Below, piece by piece: positions 20,896 to 29,151 of a stretch of DNA of 64,000 nucleotides. Position 1 is the stretch's first letter. Every line of letters starts with the position of its first letter. This stretch comes from Actinophytocola algeriensis (lineage in GTDB: Bacteria > Actinomycetota > Actinomycetes > Mycobacteriales > Pseudonocardiaceae), in contig NZ_JACHJQ010000005.1 in assembly GCF_014203735.1 (NCBI RefSeq), forward strand, positions 842,869-906,868, read 5' to 3'. The notes below the pieces were generated by a model. That model did no database searches and had not been told where the DNA came from. It saw only the letters and a list, made by a program, of their open reading frames with translations. Both the position numbers and the translations under genes were made by a program.

Positions 20896-20950
20896 CGAAG
20901 TGGCGGTCAGGTCGTTGACCCGCGACAGGTCGTGACCGGCACCATGCACC

Positions 20951-21850
20951 ATGGACACCGCGCAGCTGGCCGCTTTCGTGGCCGTGGTGGACGTCGGCAG
21001 CTTCACGCGGGCGGCCGCGCGGCTGAACGTGTCCCAGCCGACGGTGACCACGCGGATCCAGGCGCTGGAGCAGGGCGTCGGCACCCCGCTGCTGGAGCGC
21101 CTGCCACGCGGCGTCAGGCTGACACCCGCCGGTGTGGACCTGCTCCCGTACGCGCGGGACATCATGACGCTCACGGAACGGGCCAGGCAGGCGGTCATGT
21201 CCGGTGGGCAGCCCCACGGCCGGCTCGAGGTCGGCACGGTGGAGAGCCTCACCACCTACCGGTTGCTGCCGCTGGTCGAGTACCTGTACCGGCGCTACCC
21301 GGACCTGCGGATCTCGCTGCGGTCCCCGGCGTGCGGCGAGACGATCGCCAGGGTGCGCGACGGCGGGCTGGACTGCGCGTTCTTCGTCGACTCCGCGGCG
21401 AGCCACGCCGACCTGGAGACGGTCGTGCTGTGCCAGGAGCCGCTGGTGCTCGTCGGGGCGCCGGACCACCTCCTGGTCGGCCGGCACCGGGTGACCGACG
21501 ACGACCTGCTCGGCGCGACGCTGGTCCGGGCCGACCACGGCGCCGACTACCACCAGGGGCTCGAACGGGTCGTCGCACCCGGTGCCGGCCACGAACGCCC
21601 GCGGATCCTCGAACTGGACTCGATCACCGCGGCGAAGCGCGGCGTCGCGAACGGCATGGGCATGGCGCTGCTGCCGCTGGTCGCCGTGCGACAGGAACTG
21701 GCCGCCGGGACACTGCACCGGATCGACTGGGAACCGCCGTTCCGGGTGTACACACAGGTGACGTGGCGCCGCGGTGTCCGGTCCGCTGCGGTGCGCGCGC
21801 TGGTCGACGCCGCCGCCCAGGTCATCGAGGACCAGCTCGCCGGGACCTGA
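20951..21850 (+). CDS. LysR-type transcriptional regulator
   Basis: 299 residues, complete LysR layout. The helix-turn-helix is at residues 3-60 (FVAVVDVGSFTRAAARLNVS then QPTVTTRIQALE), followed by the sensor fold from about 90 (GRLEVGTVESL). It starts 55 bp after the decarboxylase stop in the same direction, so it may be co-transcribed with it. It resembles family members described as CynR/CysL or LysR of efflux genes; no target can be named. Two LysR genes around one enzyme gene is unusual and leaves open which one controls it. Confidence 0.88.
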   Translation: MDTAQLAAFVAVVDVGSFTRAAARLNVSQPTVTTRIQALEQGVGTPLLERLPRGVRLTPAGVDLLPYARDIMTLTERARQAVMSGGQPHGRLEVGTVESLTTYRLLPLVEYLYRRYPDLRISLRSPACGETIARVRDGGLDCAFFVDSAASHADLETVVLCQEPLVLVGAPDHLLVGRHRVTDDDLLGATLVRADHGADYHQGLERVVAPGAGHERPRILELDSITAAKRGVANGMGMALLPLVAVRQELAAGTLHRIDWEPPFRVYTQVTWRRGVRSAAVRALVDAAAQVIEDQLAGT

Positions 21851-21862
21851 CACCCGTGCCCT

Positions 21863-22144
21863 TCAACGCGCGTGCGTCCCGGCGAGCACCGCGTCGACGA
21901 AGTCCCCGACGGTCCGGAACCGGCGTCCCACGACGATGTCGTCCGGCAACCGCACCGCCAGGTCCGCCTCGAGCCGCACCAGCAACCACACCGCGTCGAC
22001 CGACGTGAGCCGTAACCGTCCGCCGTTCAGGGGTTCGTTCTCGGCGAGCGTGTCCGGGTCGATGGGCTGCCGGGAGTCGGCGACCAGGAGCGCGCGCACC
22101 GCGTCGACGACGGTCCCACGAGTCAGTTCGTCTACTGTGGACAT
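21863..22144 (-). CDS. Stand-alone acyl/peptidyl carrier protein
   Basis: 93 residues, with a good RBS (aaggagaac) before the ATG. The helical pattern and the LTSVDAVWLLVRLE segment match the phosphopantetheine region of ACPs, the Ser being at about residue 54 in TSVDAV. The usual DSL is changed to TSVDA, as in acyl carriers of some amino-acid or aminocoumarin-type pathways. It is divergent from the SARP activator gene across 220 bp with a palindromic box, so that regulator may control it. It is convergent with the LysR gene (12 bp). No partner ligase is next to it; it might serve the NRPS-PKS genes. Confidence 0.75.
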   Translation of the reverse strand: MSTVDELTRGTVVDAVRALLVADSRQPIDPDTLAENEPLNGGRLRLTSVDAVWLLVRLEADLAVRLPDDIVVGRRFRTVGDFVDAVLAGTHAR

Positions 22145-22221
22145 CGGGTTCTCCTTGTGTTCCCAACGAAAACGTTCTGGAATCTTGGACAACGGAGCGC
22201 ACGACGTTGTTCCGGGAGGAG

Positions 22222-22252
22222 ATAGGGATGCCCTATGCCTGAATAGGGAATG
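22222..22252. promoter_or_regulatory. Palindrome and direct repeat between ACP and SARP genes
   Basis: ATAGGG-ATG-CCCTAT at 22222-22236 is a perfect 6-bp-arm palindrome. The same half-site recurs as ATAGGGAATG at 22243-22252, 21 bp further on. SARP activators bind spaced direct repeats upstream of target promoters, so this is a plausible operator for the ACP and/or SARP gene. Binding is inferred. Confidence 0.5.
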
Positions 22253-22365
22253 TTCGCGTCCCGCCACCGGCACAGGGCGGCGTGCCGAGGTGAGGGGAAC
22301 CGGGGCGGGCGCGCGCCCCTCTACTTCCGAGTAGCCCTGCGACTCGAACTCGGGAGGCCCGGCCG

Positions 22366-25191
22366 GTGCGATTCCAGCTGCTGGGGCCGTTGCGCGTGGA
22401 CGTGGACGGCCGCCCGGCGCCACTCGGAGGCACGAAGCAGCGGATGCTGCTCGCGCACCTGCTGTTGAACGCCGGCAGGCCGGTGCGGGCGGCGCAGCTC
22501 GTCGACGTGCTCTGGGGTGCGGCACCACCGACGTCGGCGACGGCGAACCTGCAGACCTACGTGTGGCGGCTGCGGCGCGCGCTGCCCTTCGACGGCGGCG
22601 ACGGCGGCCTCGTCACCAACGGCGCGGGCTACGAGCTGCGGACACCGCTGGAGTCGGTCGACGCGCGGCTGTTCCGGGCGGAGTGCGCGCGGGCCCGTGC
22701 CGAGCGGGACCCGGCGGTCGCGCTCGCGGCACTGCGCGCCGCGGAACGGCTCTGGCGCGGTGACCCGCTCGCCGACCTGCCCGTGGTGCCTGCCTGGGAG
22801 GCCGAGCTGAGCGGCCTCACCGAGGCCCGGCTCGCCGCGACCGAGGACCGGCTGGCCCTGCAGGTCCGCCTCGGGCAGCACGAACCGGTGCTCGAGGAAC
22901 TTTCGGCGCTCCTCGCCGAGCACCCGTACCGGGAACGCCTCTGGCAGCAGTACGTGCTGGCGCTGGCCGGGGCCGGGCGGCGGGCCGACGCGCTCGCCGC
23001 GTACACCGACGTGCGGGAGCGGTTCGTCGCCAACCTCGGGGTGGAGCCGGGGCCCGCGCTGCGCGACGCGCAGGCCGCGGTGCTCCGCGGGGATCGTCCC
23101 GGCGCCGCCCAACGGGGTGTGCGGGTCACCGGCGTCCACCAGCTGCCCGCGGACATCACCGACTTCGTCGGGCGCGAGGCCGTCGTCGCCGAGCTGCAGG
23201 TGGCGCTGGCGCCGCGGCCGGGGACGTTCGCGGCGCCGGTCGCGGTGGTGTCGGGGCCGCCGGGCACGGGGAAGTCGGTGCTCGCGCTGCACGTCGCCCA
23301 CCGGTTGCGGGAGGCGTACCCGGACGGCCAGTTCTACGCCGACCTCGACGCCATGGGCGACCAGCCGCTCGAACCCGCCGCGGTGCTCGCCGACTTCCTG
23401 CACGCCCTCGGCGTGTTCGGGGCCGGCCTGCCCGACGGGGCCCCGGCCAGGGCCGCGCTGCTGCGTTCGCGGCTGGCCGGGCGGCGGGTGCTGGTGGTGC
23501 TCGACAACGCGGCGACCGCCGCCCAGGTCCGTCCGCTGCTGCCCGCCGACGGTGGCTGTGCCGTGCTGGTCACCGCGCGCACGAGGCTGCCAGGGCTGAC
23601 CGGCGCCCACGCCGTCGAGCTCGCCGTGTTCGCAGAAGAGGAGAGCACGCGGCTGCTCGCCGCCGTCGCCGGCGCGGACCGGGTCGCCGCAGAACCCGCC
23701 TGCGCCGCCGACATCGTGGCGTTCTGCGGGCACCTGCCGTTGGCGATCCGGATCGCGGGGACGCGGCTGGCAGGCAGGCGGGCGTGGTCCCTGCGGACGT
23801 TGCGCGACCGCCTTGCCGACCGGTCCGCGCGCCTGACCGAACTGCGGGTGGGTGACCTCGCGGTGCGGCGGAGCTTCGAGCTGAGCGTCCGGCAGCTGCC
23901 CGAGGCAGGCGTGCGCGCGTTCGGCAGGCTCGCGCTGCTCGGCGGCCGTGAGTTCCCGGCGTGGATGGTCGACGCGCTGCTGGGCGAGCCCGCGCACGAT
24001 GTGCTCGACGTCCTGGTCGACGCGAACCTGGTCGCGGTCGTAGGACCGGGCCGGGACGGGCAGCCGCTGTACGCGCTGCACAGCCTCCTGCACTGCCACG
24101 CCGTGGAGATCGTCAGCGCCGAGCGGGCGGAGGTGCGTGTCGCCGCGTTCGTGCGGTGGGTGTCGGCGCTGCTCTCGCTGGTCAAACGAGCTGCCGCGCG
24201 GCTGCCGACGGCGTTCGGCGCGGTGACCGGCGAACCGCTCGGCTGGACGCTCGACGAGGCGACGGAGCGGGCGGTGGTCGCGGAGCCGCTGGAGTGGTTC
24301 GGCGCCCAGCGGCTTACGCTCACCCGCACGGTGAAGCTGGCCGCCGCGGCGGGGGAGGCGGCGCTCGCGTGGCAGCTCGCCGCCGCCTCGGTGCCCTTCC
24401 ACGACCTGCGCGGCCACTACGACGACTGGCGGACCTGCCACGAGCACGCCCTCACCGCCGTCCGCGCCGCGGGAGACCCGGTGGGCGAGGCCGCGTTGCT
24501 GCGCGGCCTGGGACAGGTCCACCTCTACCGCGACGAGTACCGCGACGCGCACCACGCGTTCACCCGGTCCACGGCGTTGTTCGCCGAGGCAGGCGACCGG
24601 CGCGGCGAGGCGTTCGCCGTGGCCGGGCTTGGCACGGTGGCGCGCGTGGCGGACCGGCCGGACGAGGCCCTGCCGCACTACCTGCGTGCGCTGGGCCTGT
24701 TCCGCGAGGTCGGGGATCGCGGCGGCGAGGCGCAGATGCTCGGGTCGCTCGGCACGATGTGCCACGTGCTCGGTGAGCCGGAGGAGGCCACGGCACATCT
24801 GGAGGCGGCGCTGGCCATCGCCCGCGACCTCGGGGACCGCCACCGGGAGGCGAAGGTGCGCACCGAACTCGGCGCCGTGCACCGGACCACCGGTGACGTC
24901 GCCGCCGCCGAACGGGAACTCGTTGTCGCACTGGGCATCCTGGAGGAGATGCGGGACGAGCGCTGCACCGCGCACGCGCTGCTGGGCATCGGGGAGACAC
25001 TGCTGGCGACCGGCTCGCCAGGACGGGCGCGGGGGATGGGGGAGCGCGCGCTGGACGTCTTCCGGCAGACAGGGAACCGCGGCGGCGAGACGCAGGCGCT
25101 GATCCTGCTGGCACAGGCCAGGAGAGCACGGGTGCCCGCGCATCCGCCGGAGTCGCGGCAGGTGCGCGGGCAGCGTGGCTCAGGACGTTAG
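22366..25191 (+). CDS. AfsR-like SARP regulator (SARP-NTPase-TPR)
   Basis: 941 residues from a GTG with RBS gggagg about 9 bases upstream. Residues 1-90 are the OmpR-type winged helix (RFQLLGPLRVDVDG, LLLNAGRPV, TYVWRLRRAL). The bacterial transcriptional activation domain follows to about 245. An NB-ARC-type NTPase has GPPGTGKS (Lys303) and VLVVLDNA. From about residue 690 tetratricopeptide-like repeats run to the end. This is the AfsR/RedD-family layout that activates secondary metabolite genes. It faces the carrier-protein gene and is a candidate cluster-situated regulator. Confidence 0.93.
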   Translation: MRFQLLGPLRVDVDGRPAPLGGTKQRMLLAHLLLNAGRPVRAAQLVDVLWGAAPPTSATANLQTYVWRLRRALPFDGGDGGLVTNGAGYELRTPLESVDARLFRAECARARAERDPAVALAALRAAERLWRGDPLADLPVVPAWEAELSGLTEARLAATEDRLALQVRLGQHEPVLEELSALLAEHPYRERLWQQYVLALAGAGRRADALAAYTDVRERFVANLGVEPGPALRDAQAAVLRGDRPGAAQRGVRVTGVHQLPADITDFVGREAVVAELQVALAPRPGTFAAPVAVVSGPPGTGKSVLALHVAHRLREAYPDGQFYADLDAMGDQPLEPAAVLADFLHALGVFGAGLPDGAPARAALLRSRLAGRRVLVVLDNAATAAQVRPLLPADGGCAVLVTARTRLPGLTGAHAVELAVFAEEESTRLLAAVAGADRVAAEPACAADIVAFCGHLPLAIRIAGTRLAGRRAWSLRTLRDRLADRSARLTELRVGDLAVRRSFELSVRQLPEAGVRAFGRLALLGGREFPAWMVDALLGEPAHDVLDVLVDANLVAVVGPGRDGQPLYALHSLLHCHAVEIVSAERAEVRVAAFVRWVSALLSLVKRAAARLPTAFGAVTGEPLGWTLDEATERAVVAEPLEWFGAQRLTLTRTVKLAAAAGEAALAWQLAAASVPFHDLRGHYDDWRTCHEHALTAVRAAGDPVGEAALLRGLGQVHLYRDEYRDAHHAFTRSTALFAEAGDRRGEAFAVAGLGTVARVADRPDEALPHYLRALGLFREVGDRGGEAQMLGSLGTMCHVLGEPEEATAHLEAALAIARDLGDRHREAKVRTELGAVHRTTGDVAAAERELVVALGILEEMRDERCTAHALLGIGETLLATGSPGRARGMGERALDVFRQTGNRGGETQALILLAQARRARVPAHPPESRQVRGQRGSGR

Positions 25192-25273
25192 TGCCGTGGC
25201 TGGTTCGTTTGCTGGTCGTTGTCCTTGGCGAGGTTCTGCCTCGGCGGGATTTGTCTTCGCCGGACGGGCTTGC

Positions 25274-25295
25274 CTCCGGCGGCTCCTCGCCGGAG
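25274..25295 (+). terminator. Hairpin downstream of AfsR-like gene
   Basis: CTCCGGCG / CGCCGGAG, perfect 8-bp arms with a 6-base loop, about 80 bp after the SARP stop. There is no U-run, as is common in GC-rich actinomycetes. A terminator is likely but not certain. Confidence 0.5.
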
Positions 25296-25385
25296 GGGCA
25301 GGTCTCTGGGATGGCAGGCAGCCTCGGATGTGGTGTGGGGCTAACCCCCCTCGGCGCCTGCGCGCCCTCGCGACGACCCGTTGTG

Positions 25386-25500
25386 CCGTGAAAGGCGCTT
25401 TCACGGCGTTGGCCACGCTGTGAAAGGCGCTTTCAGGGCACCCAACGCCCTCAACGCGCCTTTCACAACGCCAGCTATGTCCCGAACGCGCCTTTCACGG
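25386..25500. repeat. Cluster of GTGAAAGGCGC palindromic repeats
   Basis: Four related elements. CCGTGAAAG-GCG-CTTTCACGG (25386-25406) is a perfect palindrome. TGAAAG-GCG-CTTTCA (25421-25435) is a second. Two inverted half-copies (CGCGCCTTTCAC) end near 25466 and 25500. The same unit reappears near 49478. The whole 25192-25586 stretch (395 bp) holds no convincing gene, only these repeats and the hairpin at 25274. Confidence 0.8.
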
Positions 25501-25586
25501 CAAAACCAGCCCACCCCGGCACGGCGATCACCGACGGCTTGGCCGGACCCGCCGCAGGACCCGGCAAAACATTGGTGGACACAGCA

Positions 25587-26111
25587 CTAGTTGCTGTTGC
25601 CTGGCTTCCAGCCGAGGTAGTTGGCGAAGTAGTGCATGCTCACGTGTCCGATGCGGCCGTTGACGCTCGTCGCCCAGACGCCGCCGTTGCCGTCGGACAG
25701 GCCGACGTGGCCGTAGGCGGAGATGTTCCAGAAGACGAACGCGCCACGCGGCGGGTTGTTGCCGGTGTGGCGTGCGCCGTCGGACGACCGCCAGTGGGCG
25801 ATGGCGCTCGCGTGATGGGTGGCGCGGTTCCACGCGAGGCGGACGGCACGCTCGCAGTAGCCGTCGTAGGCGGTGCTGCCGTTGCGGTTCCGGAACCAGG
25901 CGATGGCGCCCTCGACCGTCTGCAGCGTGCCGATCTCGTCGTCGGCGCTGTCGGCGGGCAGGATCGCTGTCGGGTCGGCGATGTCGGCGGCCGTGACCGG
26001 GCTGTAGACCTCCGCGGGCCGCGGTTCCGCCGTGGCCGTGCCGAACCCGGTCCCGGCCGCGATGGCCACCGCCACTCCGAGCGTCCCGATGATCCTGGCC
26101 AGTTTCTGCAT
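25587..26111 (-). CDS. Secreted CHAP/NlpC-like cysteine peptidase
   Basis: 174 residues with a clear Sec signal peptide (MQKLARIIGTLGVAVAIAAG, cleavage near ATAEP). The mature part has a papain-like amidase pattern: Cys in DGYCERAVRLAW (near residue 85) and His in YGHVGLSDG, preceded by the RGAFVFW block. This is how CHAP and NlpC/P60 peptidoglycan hydrolases look, so a role in cell-wall cutting outside the cell is likely. It is smaller than most and has no binding domain. It is divergent from the STAS gene. The third catalytic residue cannot be fixed by eye. Confidence 0.75.
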   Translation of the reverse strand: MQKLARIIGTLGVAVAIAAGTGFGTATAEPRPAEVYSPVTAADIADPTAILPADSADDEIGTLQTVEGAIAWFRNRNGSTAYDGYCERAVRLAWNRATHHASAIAHWRSSDGARHTGNNPPRGAFVFWNISAYGHVGLSDGNGGVWATSVNGRIGHVSMHYFANYLGWKPGNSN

Positions 26112-26275
26112 GGTGCGTACTCCCTCGCGTTCGAAGTCCGGCAGGGCGAGCGCGGGTCCCGACCCCCGCCGATGACCCGGTCAGGCTGTGCCGTGCCGCT
26201 ACACGGGCACTACAACCGCAGGTCCCGCGCCCCTGTGCGCGTTCCGGCGACTCCGCGATCCATTACGCGTCATGG

Positions 26276-26680
26276 TTGTATACGTGGGTGGGAACGGACG
26301 AGACCGTCAACGTGCCAAGGCCCAGCGACCTGTTGCGGGTCTGGCAGGAACCAGCCGGTGAGTCGGTGCACGTCGTCGTGCACGTCGCCGGTGAGGTCGA
26401 CCTGACCACCGCGCCGCAGGTCGACGACCTGCTGTGCGGGATCGAGCCGCGGCAGGCCGAGCCGCGGTGCGTCATCCTCGTCCTGACCGGGGTGACGTTC
26501 CTCAGCTCGGCAGGCCTCAGCCTCCTGATCAAGAACGACCGCCGGATGCGGGACGCGGGTGGTCACCTGTACGTGGTCACCGGCAACAGGCTTGTGAACC
26601 GGACGATCACCAGGACAGGACTCGCGGAGACGCTGGTTCTCTTCGACACACTCGGCGATGCCGTGACCGCCGCGCCGTGA
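26276..26680 (+). CDS. STAS-domain anti-sigma factor antagonist
   Basis: 134 residues from a TTG; in-frame GTG codons at 26288 and 26312 are alternatives. The fold signature is HVVVHVAGEVDLTTAP, then RCVILVLTGVTFLSSAGLSLL, where the Ser pair is at the usual phosphorylation position of SpoIIAA/RsbV-like proteins. Such proteins bind an anti-sigma kinase and release a sigma factor when unphosphorylated. No anti-sigma gene is next to it, though two more STAS genes lie at 41-42 kb. It is convergent with the methyltransferase gene, 9 bp apart. Confidence 0.85.
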   Translation: MYTWVGTDETVNVPRPSDLLRVWQEPAGESVHVVVHVAGEVDLTTAPQVDDLLCGIEPRQAEPRCVILVLTGVTFLSSAGLSLLIKNDRRMRDAGGHLYVVTGNRLVNRTITRTGLAETLVLFDTLGDAVTAAP

Positions 26681-26689
26681 ACGCAGGTG

Positions 26690-27382
26690 TCACACGGCCC
26701 GGCCGGTGATCAGGAACTGCATCCGGACCTCGTGCCCGTCGGCGACGCCGTGGCGGCGGTCGAGGTCGAGGATCTCCGGCAGCGGTGTGACGGTCACGTC
26801 GGCGAAGCCCGCGGCGCGGACGATGTCGGCGCTCGCCCCGATTCCGGTGGCCTCGGCCAGCGGCAGCAGCGACCGCACGTCCTGGTCGTACAGCTCACCC
26901 ATCGACGTGCCCTGGATGCCGTTCGGGAACCACGTGCTGTCGACGGCCGCCAGCAGTCCGCCCGGTGCCAGCAGTCCGCGCCAGTTCCGCGCGGCGGTCA
27001 GCGGCGTCCGCAGTGTCCACAGCACGTACCGGCTCGTGACCACGTCGAAGCTCGCCGCCGGGAAGTCCGGTGCCACCGCGTCGCCCAGGCGCAGGTCCGG
27101 CGGGTCCGGCAGCTCCGCCGCCTTCTCCTTGGCCTTGGCGAGCATCCCTTCGGCGAGGTCGATGCCGGTGACGTCGTAGCCGAGCCCGGCGAGCAGCAGC
27201 GACACGTGCCCGGTGCCGGTCCCCACGTCGAGCACCCGTGCCGGCGGGGCGGGCAGCACACGGCGCCAGACGTCCGTCCACCCCTGCCGGATCTCCGGGT
27301 TCCCGATCTGCCTGACCTGGTGCGCGTCGTAGGAGTCCGCGCGTCCCGTCCAGTACCGGTTGATGTTCTGCTGGGCGGTCAT
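26690..27382 (-). CDS. Class I SAM-dependent methyltransferase in siderophore-import operon
   Basis: 230 residues. Motif I VLDVGTGTGHVSLLLA (near residues 49-64), motif post-I GYDVTGIDLA and motif II in DVVTSRYVLWTL define a UbiE/Methyltransf_11 fold. Its ATG overlaps the ATPase stop (ATGA), so it is the last gene of the ABC importer operon. A methyltransferase here is odd for an iron importer. It may modify an imported ligand or a metal chelator, but the sequence does not show the substrate. Confidence 0.88.
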   Translation of the reverse strand: MTAQQNINRYWTGRADSYDAHQVRQIGNPEIRQGWTDVWRRVLPAPPARVLDVGTGTGHVSLLLAGLGYDVTGIDLAEGMLAKAKEKAAELPDPPDLRLGDAVAPDFPAASFDVVTSRYVLWTLRTPLTAARNWRGLLAPGGLLAAVDSTWFPNGIQGTSMGELYDQDVRSLLPLAEATGIGASADIVRAAGFADVTVTPLPEILDLDRRHGVADGHEVRMQFLITGRAV

Positions 27383-28155
27383 GCGGGTTTCTCCTCGTGG
27401 TCGAGCGGGCGGAACAGCAGCTGGACGCCGTCGTCGGTGGCGATGCGCTGGACGCCGATGCCGTAGACCGGCTCCAGCACCTCCGGCCGGAGAACGACGT
27501 CCGGGGTGCCGGTGGCGGCGACCCGGCCGGTGTCGAGCAGGACCAGCTCGTCGCAGTACCGGGCGGCGAGGTTGAGGTCGTGGAGCACCACGACGGTCGT
27601 GACACCGAGGCGGCGCACCAGAGCCAGGACCTCGTGCTGGTAGCGGATGTCCAGGTGGTTGGTCGGTTCGTCGAGCAGCAGGTGGTCGGCCTGCTGCGCG
27701 AGCGCGCGGGCGATCAGCACCCGCTGCTTCTCCCCGCCGGACAGCCCGGCGAAGACGCGGTCGGCCAGGTGCCGGACACCGACCCTGGCCAACGCCGCCG
27801 CGGCGATGCGGTGGTCGCCGCGGCCGGGTCGCTGGAAGGTCGTCAGGTGCGGTGCCCTGCCGAGCAGGACAGTGTCCGCCACCGTGAGCGGCAGTTCGCC
27901 GGAACCCTCCTGCGCCACCACCGCGAGCCGCAGGGCCAGCTCCCGTGGCCTGAGGTCACCGATCGGCTTCTCGTCCAGCGCGACCAGGCCGGCGCGCGGG
28001 GTCAGTGCGGCGTAGAGCGTCCGCAGCAGCGTGGTCTTGCCGCTGCCGTTGGGGCCGATCAGGCCGACGACCTGGCCGGGAGCGACGGCGACCTCGACCC
28101 CGTCCAGCACCAGGGTGCGGCCGTAGGAGAAGGAGACGACGTCGGCGGTGATCAC
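27379..28155 (-). CDS. ABC importer ATPase, FecE/FepC type
   Basis: 258 residues. Walker A GPNGSGKTT (about 36-44), Q-loop, signature LSGGEKQRVLIARAL, Walker B HLLLDEPTNHLD and the switch His in VVLHDLNLAARY are all intact. The DLNLAARYCD segment is typical of iron-siderophore and cobalamin importers. It overlaps the binding-protein gene upstream by 4 bases and the methyltransferase downstream by 4, so the operon is translationally coupled. It drives import of the ligand held by the lipoprotein at 28152-29135. Confidence 0.95.
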   Translation of the reverse strand: MITADVVSFSYGRTLVLDGVEVAVAPGQVVGLIGPNGSGKTTLLRTLYAALTPRAGLVALDEKPIGDLRPRELALRLAVVAQEGSGELPLTVADTVLLGRAPHLTTFQRPGRGDHRIAAAALARVGVRHLADRVFAGLSGGEKQRVLIARALAQQADHLLLDEPTNHLDIRYQHEVLALVRRLGVTTVVVLHDLNLAARYCDELVLLDTGRVAATGTPDVVLRPEVLEPVYGIGVQRIATDDGVQLLFRPLDHEEKPA

Positions 28156-29135
28156 CGGCCGCCGCCGAACCGGTCGGCGATCCGTTCCAGCCCGACCATC
28201 GACAGCGGCGTGGGTGGTTCGGTGAAGTTGAACAGCTGCACCAGGATCTCGTCGTTCTTCACCGCGCGCAGGCTCTCGGCGCCGGGGAGGGCGGTGACGG
28301 CGTTCTTCACGTCGCCGGGGTCGCCGTCGATGTGGAGCAGCACCAGCACGTCGGGGTCGGCGTCGACGAGCTGTTCCGTGGTGACCTCGAAGACCCGCTC
28401 GTCGACGTCACCGAAGACGTTCGTGAACCCGGCGGCGGCCAGCTGCGGGTGCGCCATGCTCCGGTTGCCGTACGCGTAGCCGCTGCCGCCGCCGACGGTG
28501 GGGAAGAGGACGGCCGCGGTGCGCTCCGCACCGGGTTTCGCGGACTTCTCGACCGCGGCCATGCGCGCACGCAGGTCAGCCACCAGCGCGGCGGCCTCGT
28601 CGCCCCGGTCGAAGATCCGGCCGTAGGTCTCGATCTGCTCGTAGACGTCGTCGAAGGTCGTCGCGTCCACGCCGTCCGGGCAGTACACCGGCTGCACCAG
28701 CGCGTTGATGCCCACCCCCGACAGGCTTTCCCGCGTGATGCCGTCCGGCAGGCCCATCACCAGCTCCGGCTGCCGGTTGATGATCGTCTCCTGCGAGATC
28801 TGCAGGTGACCGCTCTCGTCGAGGTCCTCCCCGAGCGACTCGATGCCGGCGATCGCCGCGTTGGTCTCCGCGTCGTAGTACTCCTCGGGGAACGCGCCCG
28901 CCCGCAGCACGGCCCGGTCGAGCACGCCCAGCCCGTGCAGGATCGTGACCGGCGCGCTCTCCAGCAACGCGATCCGCTCCGGCGGCGCGTCGAACGTCAC
29001 GTCGGTGCCGCAGTTCCGCACGGTCACGGGAAAGCCGGCGGTCGCCGACGGTGCCCTGCTGTCGTCTTTCGCGGCACAGGCGGTGGTGAGCAGGGCGAGT
29101 GTCAGCAGCGGCGTCATGATCCGCGGGCCGGGCAT
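28152..29135 (-). CDS. Siderophore-type substrate-binding lipoprotein
   Basis: 327 residues from ATG 29135, preferred to the upstream GTG at 29159 because gaaggaga sits just before it. The signal sequence ends in a lipobox-like LLTTAC, so the protein is anchored outside the membrane. The FecB/BtuF fold is shown by ERIALLESAPVTILHGLGV near the N-terminus and by the ...PELVMGLPDGI and DPDVLVLLHIDG blocks. It binds a ligand, probably a ferric siderophore, and gives it to the permease encoded just upstream. The exact ligand is unknown. Confidence 0.9.
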   Translation of the reverse strand: MPGPRIMTPLLTLALLTTACAAKDDSRAPSATAGFPVTVRNCGTDVTFDAPPERIALLESAPVTILHGLGVLDRAVLRAGAFPEEYYDAETNAAIAGIESLGEDLDESGHLQISQETIINRQPELVMGLPDGITRESLSGVGINALVQPVYCPDGVDATTFDDVYEQIETYGRIFDRGDEAAALVADLRARMAAVEKSAKPGAERTAAVLFPTVGGGSGYAYGNRSMAHPQLAAAGFTNVFGDVDERVFEVTTEQLVDADPDVLVLLHIDGDPGDVKNAVTALPGAESLRAVKNDEILVQLFNFTEPPTPLSMVGLERIADRFGGGR

Positions 29136-29151
29136 GGGTCTCCTTCGGTTG

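Noticed and set aside
25386-25500. CRISPR-like array
   Set aside because: Repeats differ in orientation and spacing, no uniform spacers and no cas genes.
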